From NCBI GenBank assembly GCA_003116995.1, contig BDSL01000048.1, positions 620,001 through 684,000 of the forward strand: a DNA stretch of 64,000 nt, in the 5' to 3' direction. Shown piece by piece: positions 47,301-57,297 of the stretch; position 1 is the first letter of the stretch, and each line of letters starts with the position of its first letter. Made by a program: the position numbers and the translations under genes. The notes under the pieces are model-generated. The model was given only the letters and a program-made list of their open reading frames with translations, was not told where the DNA came from and searched no databases. This stretch comes from Yamagishiella unicocca. Taxonomy: Eukaryota > Chlorophyta > Chlorophyceae > Chlamydomonadales > Volvocaceae.

Positions 47301-49395
47301 TGGCCGCCCCTGCCGCCGCCCACCACTGCCGTGTTCTACTCAATATCCGCTAGCCAGCCAGGGCTCCACGGCATTGATCTCGGCCAGTTCCTGATCAAGC
47401 GGGTGGCCGAGGTGCTGCTGGTGCGTGAGGGCCGCGAGCTGGCGGCAGCACTGCTGGGGCGCGCCTCTCTGCTCTGTGGGATGTCAGGAGGGTTCGGCTG
47501 GAACAATTTGCATGTGCGCCTGCGTCTATTAGGATGTACCCGCCGTCACGCCCGTGGCAACGATGGTAGGAGAAGCGCCTTTCGCGCATGCCGTATCGTC
47601 ACATGGCATCGAGCAGCTCATGGAGCGACATGTATGCATGCTGGATTCAGCCCGTGCTGACGTCACCTACCAGCCGTGCGGCCACGCCTCCGCCCAGCTC
47701 ATCAACCCTCTTGACCATTGTGCGCACCTCAGCAAAGACGCATACCTGCCTCAGGCTCGCCCTCTTCTGCGCGACCTGGAACCACCCTCCTGTCGCTGCA
47801 GGCTGAGCACCCCAGCATCCGCCAGCTCGTAACCCTCTCGCCGCTGCCCAACTTCCGGTCATGGCTCATCTCGCGTCTGCGCCAAGAGCAGGCCCAGGGC
47901 GCGCAGCCTCAGCCCGGGTCGCAGCACGCCGCCGCCGCCCCTGCTGGCGTCCCAGCTGCTGTAGCGGTCGGGTCGGACGCCGCACTGCTCTCGTCTCAGG
48001 AGGCGGTCAAGGTGGTGCGGCTAGCTAGGGCGATGGGCTGGGACGGCGTGGGTGCGCAGGCATCAGCCCAAGGCGGCGGTGGGGCTCCGGCTTCGGCTCA
48101 GCCAAGCAGTGCCGCCGCGGCAGCTGCTCTCTGTTGGCTTCTTGACGGTGATCGCTGGCTGGCCGTGAGCGGTGCTGCGCCCTCCGACGTCGCTGGTGGC
48201 GGCATCGAGGACAGCATCGGGGGCCCGGGGGGCTCGCATGCCCAGAGCAGCGGCGGCCTGGCTAGTAGTGGAGGGGAAGGAGACCTGGGTCCCCGGACGG
48301 CGGGCCCGCGGTCTGATACGCGGGATGCGGCGCGCGACGCCGAGGAGGTGTTGCGGCCGCTGCTGCTGCGACTCGCGGCCCGCTACCTGGCGGTGGAGAA
48401 GCGGCGTCGGTTCGCCTTGTGCCCCGTCGCCCACTTCCACCTGCGCAACGGGGCGTCACTCTGGCGCCTGAACTGGAGGTGGGTGAGCAGCCTCGATCAA
48501 ACGACGAGCTGTGTTGTGTTTACCGCCATTTGCGCACTGTACGGCGCTGGCCTGGGTGCCGCAGGCACCGCCCTCTTGTGTCTCGCAGAGGGCCTTACAG
48601 ACTTGTGTTTGCTATAACCCCCGCTCCCCTGCCTGATGGCGTTGCTGCGTCCGGCGCCCATCCGTCGGTCCGCGCCGCGAGCTGCCAGGGCCGACATGAG
48701 CCCGCTGGGGCTGCAGCGGAGCTTGGGGGTCATGGTCAACTACAACTACGACCTGCCGGCCGTGTACGACAACAACCGCAAGTACCTGATGCAGCATGAG
48801 GTAAGCATGCGTGCTGCCGACCAGGACGCCGTGATGCGGTGCTCACCTTGCCGGGTTCTGTGTGTAGGTCATACCGGTAGTGTTTTATTTCGGCTTCCAG
48901 CTACTAGCGAGCTAGGCGCACCTTGTTTGACGGTACATGTGTTTGACGCCTCCCACATTTACGGATACATTCCGAGGCTAAGTTTTGTTGTTTGTTCTGT
49001 TCCGGCCGCCTCGTGTGCCTGTGCGCTGAGTGAAGCTGAACCCCGCCGGTGTGTTTATTGGTGTGAACTGTGCTGGTGTGCGCCGTGGGGAACGACAGGT
49101 GCATGCACACCTGCAAGTGATGGATCTCTTGACGCGGTCCGAGTAACGGCGCAATGACCGCGACGCGCCTCATCGCAAGAAGGACAACCCACATCTCCAA
49201 GGGCGCTGGCTTGTCTCGTCGTGTGGTCACCAAGCTTCATTTCGTGACAGGAGGCTCAGCGGTCAGCGCCATGCTAGTCGGATCGTTTTGAACGGCTACG
49301 ATGGCTGATTGATTACACAGACGCGTGTGCCCTCAAATCCGTGGACCGCGGCCAGCAGCATGGCACATGCTCTTTGGCTCTCAGGGATGGAATGA
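44325..49395 (+). CDS. MCD: Malonyl-CoA decarboxylase
   Basis: Ten exons join in phase into 718 residues: 44325-44717, 44830-44905, 45335-45586, 45846-45951, 46246-46327, 46648-46800, 47190-47420, 47802-48478, 48689-48800 and 49321-49395. Family landmarks are RLAFFHLLFSEMG, GMKFLVDLRADLLAL, LAEWFSVGLLHLQPISW, ERVMRYEAVHPLASWEELRR, FYSISASQPGLHGIDLG (residues 403-419, catalytic-Ser region), LVTLSPLPNFRSWL, CPVAHFHLRNGASLWRLNW (catalytic His at 644) and LGVMVNYNYDLPAVYDNNRK. The enzyme converts malonyl-CoA to acetyl-CoA and CO2, and in other organisms is mitochondrial, peroxisomal or cytosolic. The N-terminus (MLILFARSAPVRRGLRC) resembles a mitochondrial targeting peptide, and no C-terminal SKL is seen. 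It is longer than the usual 450-500 residues because of Ala/Ser/Gly/Pro inserts, the largest in exon 8. Exon 1's start and the last exon (ends ALWLSGME) are less certain than the core. Confidence 0.92.
47053..47163. repeat. 16-bp minisatellite with CCCTAA, about seven copies
   Basis: The unit CGGCACCGAACCCTAA repeats with a few substitutions. The array ends about 25 bases before the acceptor of malonyl-CoA decarboxylase exon 7. Confidence 0.9.
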
Positions 49396-50711
49396 AAACA
49401 GACACGGATTTGCACCGACGGAGTAGCCCGGCTGTGGTCTTGCAGCAGCCTGCGACAGGCCACCACCGTTGCAGTGCACGCACAGCTGGCCGCAGGGGCA
49501 GTGCTGCAAGCAGTGGCAGCTATGACCATGGCAGCAGCAACCTGCTGGGCGGCGACGGCGGCGCACGTGCAGTAGCTGCTGCAGCTCATCACGCGTGTGC
49601 ACTGCTGCAATCGCTCCCGCCAGCGCCCGCTGTTGTTAGCTTGCCAGCAGCCATGCAAAGCGCAGGGTACACCAGCGCTGCTGCTGCTGCTGCTACAGCT
49701 GCTACAGCTGCTACTGCTGCCGGGGCCATGTCGTTAAGCCCAGCAGATATGGAGGTCGCCCCAAGCACTCTATGCGTTGACGGTGCAAGCCATACCACTG
49801 CGCGGGGTGCGACCCACGGGTCTACGATGGCCTCGCACTGCCAGCAGCCGATGGCAACATGGGCGCCCACACGCAAGCACGCAGCGCCCGCCTTCCCGGC
49901 ACCGCCAAAGCCACCGCTGCCAAAGCCACCGCCGCCAAAGCCACCGCCGCCAAAGCCACCGCTGCCTCTGGATGAATTTGCACACGCACGCAAGCCCAAG
50001 AGGCGCAACATGGGCGCAACACTATCTTCGGAGCCGCCCGGGCTGCTGGGGCTGCGCACCGCGGGCGGGGACGTGGCAATGACGGCGCGGGAGGGTGACG
50101 GCGACAGCAGCAACCTGCTGCTGCCGGCCCGCACCGATTCATCGTCAGCGGGCGCCGGCGGCGGCCTTGCACCACCGTTCTTGTCGCTTCCCTGGGGGCA
50201 CACGTGTTTGTCCCAGCCTGGGCCAGCTGCGGCGTTTGGAGGAGGCTGCGACGCGCAGCAGCGCGACGGGACGACGCAGGAGCCAGGTGCTGCAAGGCAG
50301 GCGCAGGCCACCCAGCAGGAGCTGATGCCGCCGCCGCCGCCGCCGCCGTCGGACCCGTGGCCGTCGCAGCGCCGCGGCGCGCTGCCACCCTTCAGTCCTG
50401 GGCTTACGGTCGTGATTGGGCAGCAGTCATCGTCGGGCCCGCACCCTGCTTCGGATACGCGGCGGCCTTGCGCTGCTGCCGTCTTTGGCGGCGGGCTGGA
50501 GCGGCCACCTCCGAAACCTGGGTCAAAAGCGGTGCAGCACGACGATGCGCACCGGCAGAGCACGGTCGTCGCCGGGCTGCTGCTGCCGCCACCGCCGCCG
50601 TCTGACGGAGGCTCGCTGGGGTGGCCGCTGGACTGGGAGCTGGGGACATGGGACCAACCATCACAGCCGCCGGCATGGGGGAATTTCGACGCGGCGGGTT
50701 GGCTGAGGTAA
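49341..50711 (+). CDS. Low-complexity ORF, 456 codons, of doubtful status
   Basis: An uninterrupted frame rich in Ala, Pro, Gly and Ser includes a poly-Ala run, repeated LPKPPPPKPP units, a short basic patch (KPKRRN) and a Trp-rich end (WPLDWELGTWDQPSQPPAW). No domain is recognised. Its first codons overlap the last malonyl-CoA decarboxylase exon in another frame, and the minus strand is also open for 400 codons (50791-49589). Triplet repeats and high GC can open both strands by chance. If real, it would be an intrinsically disordered protein, or an exon whose start is elsewhere. Confidence 0.3.
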   Translation: MDRGQQHGTCSLALRDGMKTDTDLHRRSSPAVVLQQPATGHHRCSARTAGRRGSAASSGSYDHGSSNLLGGDGGARAVAAAAHHACALLQSLPPAPAVVSLPAAMQSAGYTSAAAAAATAATAATAAGAMSLSPADMEVAPSTLCVDGASHTTARGATHGSTMASHCQQPMATWAPTRKHAAPAFPAPPKPPLPKPPPPKPPPPKPPLPLDEFAHARKPKRRNMGATLSSEPPGLLGLRTAGGDVAMTAREGDGDSSNLLLPARTDSSSAGAGGGLAPPFLSLPWGHTCLSQPGPAAAFGGGCDAQQRDGTTQEPGAARQAQATQQELMPPPPPPPSDPWPSQRRGALPPFSPGLTVVIGQQSSSGPHPASDTRRPCAAAVFGGGLERPPPKPGSKAVQHDDAHRQSTVVAGLLLPPPPPSDGGSLGWPLDWELGTWDQPSQPPAWGNFDAAGWLR

Positions 50712-51960
50712 CTGCCGGCTGTCACGACACACGCACAGCGTGTTTGACACAGTGCGTGCAAACGCCAGAATGCGCTCATATGCGGCGGCAAGCGTAACGG
50801 CTGGCCTCGACAGCAGCGGCAGCAATAACGACATATGTCCGCGGAAGAGCACTCCTAGCATGCCTTTCTATCCCTAGTGGCCATACATACATGCAAGGGT
50901 GGAGTTGCGGGAACCAGCACCTGGACAGATTGCACGTTACGTGCTGCTGTGCGTGTCGTGACAAGGCCTTGCGCTGCCGGGATAGCTGGTAGCTAGTCTG
51001 TAGCAGCCGACTGCACAGCAGGCTGCAGTGTCACCACGCTTGCAGTAGGGGTGGCGGCCTCTGTAATCCCCACCTCTGTTCGCGGCCGTGCCCTCGAGGC
51101 GCGCCGCGTGCGGTTGGCGGTGTAGGTTTAGCTAGAAATGTTTTGTAGGCCGTGCGTGCGTAGGGCGAACTGCAGTCCGAAGTCTTCGTCGCTTTCGCTC
51201 GCAGTTCAATGGTTAGTCAGGGTGTGCCGTACAATACCGTATGCAATCTGCGTCCGTCCAGCGGCGCCCGAATGCATGGTGTGGATGGGGCGAGGTATGT
51301 ACGTATATGTCTCGCTGTCGTATATAGGCGCCGCGCCATCAAGGCGCCAGGCGAACTCTAGGTAGGAGCTGATTCGAGCTGATCGACGTGACGCCAAGTA
51401 AATGGCGGCGATCCTATACATTACAGTGCACGCAGGCGCATGTGCTGCAGCCGGGCAGGTTTCGGAGCTGGGGCTCGCAAAATTGCTCGCCTTCGTCGAA
51501 ATGCATGCTGTATGACGACTCAAGGAGCAATGTGCGCGACGCGTCTATTGAAAGAGTCGCGTTGGGGTGGGTCCGCCTACTACCTCGCTCCCTTGCCTGC
51601 TGTTACGGCGTTACGTGCGCTGGCTGCTGGGGGGCTTGGAGCGCAGCGCCTTTTCACGAGTAAGGCCGCGAACGAGCATGTGTTTTGCTGCTGGGCGAGC
51701 GAGCGGCGAGGAGCGGCGCAACTTACAGGAGTATCTTAGAACTGAGTAGTGCGTCGCAACCCACACCCACTGCTCAGCACTGCTAGACAGCTGGGTGGCT
51801 AGGGAGGGGGATGTAGGGCGCTGCATCGAAGGTCTGTGGATAGGTCCGTGCGGGCAAGGAGGGATGGCAACCTAGGCGGATTGGGGTAACGGGCCGCTCA
51901 CGGTATATGGATGCCGAGAGCTTGGATTAAGATGCGGTGACACAGGATTAGGTTAGAGGC
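50712..51960. other. Region without a recognised gene
   Basis: Short ORFs only. I searched by eye for further ALG14 exons on the minus strand here and found none. Confidence 0.45.
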
Positions 51961-52190
51961 GTCATGGATTAGGATGCGGTTGGCCTCGGATTGGGTTGCA
52001 GTGGCCACGGATTGGGTTGCAGTGGCCACGGATTAGGTTGCAGTGGCCACGGATTAGGTTGCAGTGGCCACGGATTAGGTTGCGGCGGGCCCGGATTAGG
52101 TTGCAGTGGCCCCGGATTAGGCTGCAGTGGCCCCGGATTAGGCTGCGGTGGCCACGGATTAGGCTGCGGTGGCCACGGATTGGCTTGGCA
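51961..52190 (+). repeat. 21-bp minisatellite A
   Basis: About ten copies of GGATTAGGTTGCAGTGGCCAC with small changes. On the minus strand it reads as a heptapeptide repeat (NPWPLQP). A related array in the same orientation lies at 55.27 kb. Confidence 0.95.
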
Positions 52191-52556
52191 ACGTCGTTGA
52201 TTAAGCTGATGACGGCATGGACTAGGCTGACCGACGCTGACCGACGCTCGAACAAGGCTGGTGAAGCGACTAGAAAACAAAGGGATCCTATAGCTGTAAA
52301 GAAAACAAAGGGATCCTATAGCTGTAATTATCAAGTTACATATGCGTCGGTGTTTCACACGTCACGAAACCGGACCTAGCAACACACAGCGATGTTACGT
52401 GCTCCGAACTGCTTAGGGGTGCCCATCCACGAGCGCGCCAGCACCACCTTCTCGCACCTGCCCACCCGACACCAGACAGCTGCCGGTACGGGTCCGCCAG
52501 CGCCTGGTTAGCTGGCACACCCTCGCTTCTGCTGGATACGACAGCACGTAATGTTG

Positions 52557-53130
52557 TCAAAGTAACACACCGTTCCCGAAATCGCCTACAGAGGTGCCAC
52601 CCACCCAGACCACCCGACCACACTCTATGGCGACCGCTGCATGAGTACCAAACGCACAGAAGCGGAAAAAAGGAAAGGCTTTGTACCTTGCTGCACCCCC
52701 CGCCAGCATGTGAGCGTACGTTTTATTAGGCATCTCCACAAGACGCACAGTGTGCCCATGCATTGGCGCCCGGAATTGACCCGACCGTGCTGAACAGGTC
52801 CACAACCTCTGGGCGTCCGGCCCCATGTACAGCACAATGCTGCCATGCGGATTCTGCACACGCACGCCCCACTGTAGCTCTCCCGCTGCTCCGGCAGCAT
52901 CCTCTTGTCGCTGAACAAATGCAAGACGCTCCCACAGGAAGCATACAGGCCAGCGCATGACTGACCTAAACCATTGATAGCCCACTCCTGCCTTCAAGAG
53001 CAGGACTGCCTGCTTGATCCTTCCCGAACTAAACTCTCTCACACACCGCTCGAAGAAAAGTCCCTGCAAGCTCTGGCCGCCGCTCACTCCGAACGGCGGA
53101 TTCACAAACACGTTCCCGCTCCACCACCGC
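52557..53130 (-). pseudogene. DNA N6-adenine methyltransferase-like sequence, broken
   Basis: The minus-strand frame contains VFVNPPFGVSGGQSLQ, where NPPF fits the (D/N)PP(Y/F/W) catalytic motif of amino-methyltransferases. AVLLLKAGVGYQWFRSVM, WPVCFLWERLAFVQ and NPHGSIVLYMGPD follow, in the order seen in phage-type DNA adenine methyltransferases (Dam-like, PF05869 type). After GPDAQR, near 52810, the likely continuation (VVDLFSTVGSIPGANAWAH) is in another frame, so a single-base deletion or a sequencing error breaks the gene. Upstream, the same frame soon meets a stop, so the N-terminus is missing or lies in another exon. Such domains occur in DIRS-type retrotransposons, and the flanking repeats suggest a mobile origin. 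The family call is from motif memory. Confidence 0.6.
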
Positions 53131-53791
53131 CGTCACCACTGCCGTCACCGCCGCCCCTACCACCGCCGCTTGCGGCCGCCTGTGCCTGTGGCCACGAGGC
53201 GCCAGGCGCGGGCTGTCGGTACCGGGGCGGCAGGCGTGGCGGCGTCGGTCGCACGCCGGCCATCTTGCACTGCTCCTCTGACCGGATCAGAAACGGGTCT
53301 AGCCGCTTCAGACCGAACGGGAGCCGCGGTAGCTCCCCCTCGAACAAGTGTGATGCGCCTTGTCGCTCATACAACACCGCGGCTGCATGTTTGACCCTGT
53401 GGTCCCCAGACCGCATATGAGCCAGTGCGTTCTGCACACAGGAGTTGCTGTGTGCGAACGCTCTGTAGCCAAACGTGTCCGATGCGAACGAGAAGTAATC
53501 GACATCGGCTGACGGTGCTGCACCACTGGACGCCCTGCGTTGCCGCCTCCGTGATGCTACGCCGCCGCCAGATTCTGACTCACTGCCGCTGCCCTGCTTT
53601 GCGCGCTGCTGCACAACCCTGCCCTGCACACTGGATGATGCTTCTGCGCATCTGGCCGATTGGCGCTGGAGCCTCGGGACCTTGGGGCAGTTTCGCGATC
53701 GTAGCGAGGGTAAGGACGGGCTCCAGTCCTTCCTGCGTGGGGGTTGCAGTACGGGCGCCGAGCCAGAACAGGCGGCTGCAGTCAGTATCAA
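53102..53791 (-). CDS. Unknown ORF upstream of the methyltransferase fossil
   Basis: A 230-codon frame overlaps the methyltransferase-like frame by about 10 bases and lies 5' of it. It contains a basic Ser-rich part (ASRRRQRRASSGAA), a more globular part (YFSFASDTFGYRAFAHSNSC, then LPRLPFGLKRLDPFLI) and a Gly-rich end. It could be the N-terminal part of the same protein before a frameshift or an intron. No family is recognised. Confidence 0.35.
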   Translation of the reverse strand: MILTAAACSGSAPVLQPPRRKDWSPSLPSLRSRNCPKVPRLQRQSARCAEASSSVQGRVVQQRAKQGSGSESESGGGVASRRRQRRASSGAAPSADVDYFSFASDTFGYRAFAHSNSCVQNALAHMRSGDHRVKHAAAVLYERQGASHLFEGELPRLPFGLKRLDPFLIRSEEQCKMAGVRPTPPRLPPRYRQPAPGASWPQAQAAASGGGRGGGDGSGDGGGGAGTCL

Positions 53792-54285
53792 CGTAGGGTC
53801 TTGGTGGTTGACTCAAGAGGCTATGCCGGATTGTTATCATCAGGCCATGACCGTCACCCCCCCGCAAGAGCCTCACCGCCAGCGTCTCAACGATGTCCCT
53901 CGTCGGTTCAGGCCGCGCAGAGCTGCGAACTTCGCGATCCGCAGACGCTGTGACAGGGGCAGCGAGGGCATGCCCTTGAACGCCTGGAGGACGGCGCTCA
54001 TGGGTTCACTGGCCAGCCCCCGGCTGAATGGCGCCTTGGTATATCGACCTGAAGGTCATGGGAATTTGGGCCTGGTTAACATGGTCTGTATCAAGGCTCT
54101 CGTGACGAGACGACACTTCCGGCGCCGCTAGTGGCCTGACGGCGGTGACAACCACCGCAGGCCGTCACGCATGTCCTCACTACTAAGACGTCTAACCGGC
54201 AGATGCCCTGAAGAGGTCGCCTCCTCCCAATTTACCTGTTTACCCCACGTCACGAGCCCGTTCCTACCCAACGCTCCGATTGTAC

Positions 54286-54822
54286 CTAAAACTCACGTCC
54301 GAAGATCGCGGTGACGTCTTCTGGTACAGCGAAACCCTTTTCGACAAGTGCCTTCACTGTGTCCATGTGCTCCTGGTTCTGGGTTGGTCGCCAGAGGAGT
54401 TGCCTGACCATGACTTTGCGAGCCGCTGACCTACGCCAGCGTCCACCATCGCTTCGACCTACAAGACGCGCAGGCGACACCGTGACAATGTAAAATATAT
54501 TGAAATTATTATACAGATTTGCCAGTCTTCACGGTGAGCCCCTGAGTATGATCCAGTGGATCATACTCTGCTTCGCGTCGTCCAGCGCCAAGGATACAAT
54601 CAGGCCTACCTCGCTAGTAGTGTCCGAGTCCGGGATCCCACTGAAGCGTCCTCCGCCGGTCCCGGTCACGCCGGTATCTCTGTCCGTCATTGGACGCGCG
54701 TATCTAGTGTGACGACGATTGACGAATTTCGACGCTACTTTGCTTGTTCTTCGACTCCAAAGAACGTCGCAGGGAGGTGACACTACGCGGTGCACACTAT
54801 CGCCGTTGGTTGTCAACGCCAC
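54286..54822 (-). other. Two minus-strand ORFs of possible transposon origin
   Basis: One frame (54822-54529) includes GGGRFSGIPDSDTTSEVGLI. The other (54480-54286) includes RQLLWRPTQNQEHMDTVKAL and ends at a stop after IFGREF. Both have coding character and lie in order upstream of the methyltransferase-like sequence on the same strand. I do not recognise them and found no certain splice between them. Confidence 0.25.
54545..54567. repeat. 23-bp perfect palindrome
   Basis: AGTATGATCCA, one central base, then TGGATCATACT. It lies inside the unknown ORF at 54.5-54.8 kb. Confidence 0.9.
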
Positions 54823-55269
54823 GTTATTAGTGTAATTGTAAGTATGCTGGGTCTATAAACAACCTTGTCATACAAAGAGCGAGGTCTTGTTATGTGATAC
54901 CAGTGATAGGACGAGGGCAAGGGATGGTACGGAACCACCTCAACAAGGCCCTTGCGGCTGACATTGCGTGCAAGAAGAACGACACCATAATATATATAAT
55001 AGATGACCAGTTCCTCTATCACTGCTTACCACCGACGTACGTCGAACGCGTTGGCATTTTAGGCTGAGGCGGCAAACGAAGCAGACATTGCGTGCAGAAT
55101 ATAGTCCAGAATTTAAAAGCGACAGGCCCTGCTATCAGTATTGTGGAACGTGCACAACATTCTTGGCTAAGGACACGCCCTCTGTGGGTGTGATCCAGTG
55201 GCGCACATCCTGTTGGGTGGACCCCTTCGCTGCGCGCGGTGTCGAGAAGCACAGCCTCTCCGCTTGTGT

Positions 55270-55575
55270 TGCTGTGGCCACGGATTAGGCTGACACTGCC
55301 ACGGATTAGGTTGCAGTGGCCACGGATTAGGCTGCGGTGGCCACGGATTAGGCTGACACTGCCACGGATTAGGTTGCAGTGGCCACGGATTAGGCTGACA
55401 CTGCCACGGATTAGGTTGCAGTGACCACGGATTAGGTTGCGGTGGCCACGGATTAGGCCGACACTGCCACGGATTAGGTTGCAGTGGCCACGGATTAGGC
55501 TGACACTGCCACGGATTAGGTTGCAGTGGCCACGGATTAGGATGCGGTTCTTCGCGGATTAGGATTAGGTTGTCG
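55270..55575 (+). repeat. 21-bp minisatellite B
   Basis: About thirteen units alternate GGATTAGGTTGCAGTGGCCAC with GGATTAGGCTGACACTGCCAC, then degenerate (GGATTAGGATGCGG, GGATTAGGATTAGG). Same orientation as minisatellite A 3.3 kb away. Confidence 0.95.
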
Positions 55576-55833
55576 TGGATTAGACTTCCTGAACGGATTG
55601 TGAGCGCGGGGGGGGGTCGGATTAGGAAGGGTTGCCATCCCTCCGGCCGCACAAATAGGCGTGCGAACCTTTTGCAATTTGGGGGGCCTTTCCGATATAT
55701 GCGTTCCAGCGGGACGGGTACCATGCCATCGCGTGAGGAGGATAGGCCGGCAGTCGGGAAATGTGCCCAGATGACCCACGGGCATGGACCCCAGTACGTT
55801 ACGATAGTACGACCGCCCCAATGTTTCACGCAC

Positions 55834-55984
55834 CTGATCCCAAGACAATCAACGTCCTCGCGGGCTTCTGCCTGGGAGCTGCTGGCCCTCGCAGGAATAC
55901 GATATACAGCAGGCGCACCAGCAGCAGCAGCGGGCCTGCTACCAGCCCGCCCAAGAGCAGCGCAGTGCTCGGCTGCAGATTCAT
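55834..55984 (-). CDS. ALG14: ALG14 first exon only (UDP-GlcNAc transferase subunit)
   Basis: The frame begins MNLQPSTALLLGGLVAGP, continues with a membrane helix and RLLYIVFLRGP, and ends PARTLIVLGS plus one base of a Gly codon before a GTGCGT donor. This matches the ALG14 N-terminus, an ER membrane helix followed by RTLIVLGSGGHTAEM. ALG14 anchors ALG13, and the pair adds the second GlcNAc to the dolichol-linked glycan. The next exon should supply GGHTAEM and the rest of the protein, but none was found on this strand down to 49.4 kb. A minisatellite/methyltransferase block lies downstream and a LINE 3' end lies 177 bases upstream of the ATG. An earlier in-frame ATG at 56077 is possible. It is either a broken gene or one with a very long first intron. 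Confidence 0.7.
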
Positions 55985-56160
55985 AGTGTTACGCAGTGAT
56001 TTGCCTTGCCTCCTGCTATAGAGAGACGAGCAGGGGAACCTGGACGCCTGAGCAAGCTGCACCCCCTGGCGACGCAAGGATACCTAATAGTTGCAATCTT
56101 GCTTCATAACAACATTCATACTTCATGATGCATGAAATGTGCTGTTTGTCATCTGATGAT

Positions 56161-56443
56161 TGTATTGTATTGTATTGCGTTACAGGAGTAAGGCCCCGAA
56201 GCCCTTCCCATAATCCCCACAAACCGAGGTCAAGGGGCGCCAATATTAGCGATTTATATTAGACAGTACGGGTATTATTGTAAAGGCGAATGTAACTACG
56301 TCGCTAGGGAAGATGCCCTGTAGCTCTGGATAGCAAAAAGGAGGTGCGCTAACTTCGGTTGATCAAAGCCTAGCATAATATCTTTCATACTGTGCTCCGG
56401 CAACTGAGCCACAATTCGTAATTCAGCATAGGCTGTGCATTCT
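56161..56443 (-). mobile_element. LINE retrotransposon, 3' part
   Basis: The minus strand continues the LINE ORF interrupted at 62.17 kb: ECTAYAELRIVAQLPEH, then SMKDIMLGFDQPKLAHLLFA, to a TAG at 56298-56296. The element ends in a short CAATA tandem tail (56161-56177), followed by TCTGATGAT (56152-56160), which is repeated at the other end of the LINE and is the likely target duplication. It lies just upstream of the ALG14 exon. Confidence 0.85.
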
Positions 56444-56449
56444 GAGGCC

Positions 56450-56795
56450 CCTCATGTGCCCGCAATTCGCCGGATTTCATCGGAAATCCGGGATGAAAGT
56501 AAGCCGTACTCCCGCCGAATTTCATCCAACGCGAATTGCAATTCGCATGCGCTGCAAATCACAATACATAGCACCTGGCGCCGCGCACGGCTGCCATAGC
56601 GATCAATCTTTAATATTTACAACGCCCGTAGGACGCCTGCGGAACTCGCGCCTCGCGCGGACACCGGCCGCGCGCATTGCAGCTTGCAGCCAGTCGCCGC
56701 GCGGCCTTTCTACCTGTTCCACGACCTGCCTCTTTCATAAGTCACTTACAGCGTACTACACAGCCTAGGATGGCGGAAAGCGGCGACCGGCGCCC
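56450..56795 (+). repeat. Left terminal inverted repeat of the KDZ element
   Basis: It starts CCTCATGTGCCCGCAATTCG and ends GGCGACCGGCGCCC. It is identical, as the reverse complement, to 61815-62160 in every stretch compared. It also contains an internal palindrome (GCGAATTGCAATTCGC). Confidence 0.95.
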
Positions 56796-57297
56796 AGCAG
56801 GTGTGGGTCATCTGGTTGTGAAGCATGCTGAGGGGTTCGCCGAGGCAACGGCCATTCAAGTCGAGTCGTCGACGGTGTGCTCTCTTTGCATTGCCATTGC
56901 AGACGTACTGGACCTCTCAACCGGGTATGACAGCCCGGTGCCTGAGCGACGGCGTAGGTTAAATACCGGTGGCCAGCAGGGGGGTATCTTTAAACTGTCC
57001 GTTGCGACTGATGCCAAACTGCACCCGGTGCTTCTGTGGCAGGCTGCCAGCGGTGGCTCTGATCCCGCCTCCAACCGGGTCCGCGGCGTGCATGCGTCTG
57101 GCCCTTGGGGTGCAGCGGGTCGGCAGGGAATGTGCCATCGGTGCAGCAGCGGCGGCGGCGGCCCGGCGCGAAGCTGCGCAACGGCACTGGGCCTGACTGG
57201 TAAGGCACGTGTGTCCAAGATAGGTCGTTTGCCGTTGTTTAAGCGAGGGTGGTGCTGCTGCAGGCGCCGACTCGCCTCCCTATCGGGTAGTCCATCA

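Noticed and set aside
55537..55848. Minus-strand ORF reading into minisatellite B, considered as the second ALG14 exon
   Set aside because: It lacks GGHTAEM and later ALG14 motifs, and its phase does not fit the donor at 55833.
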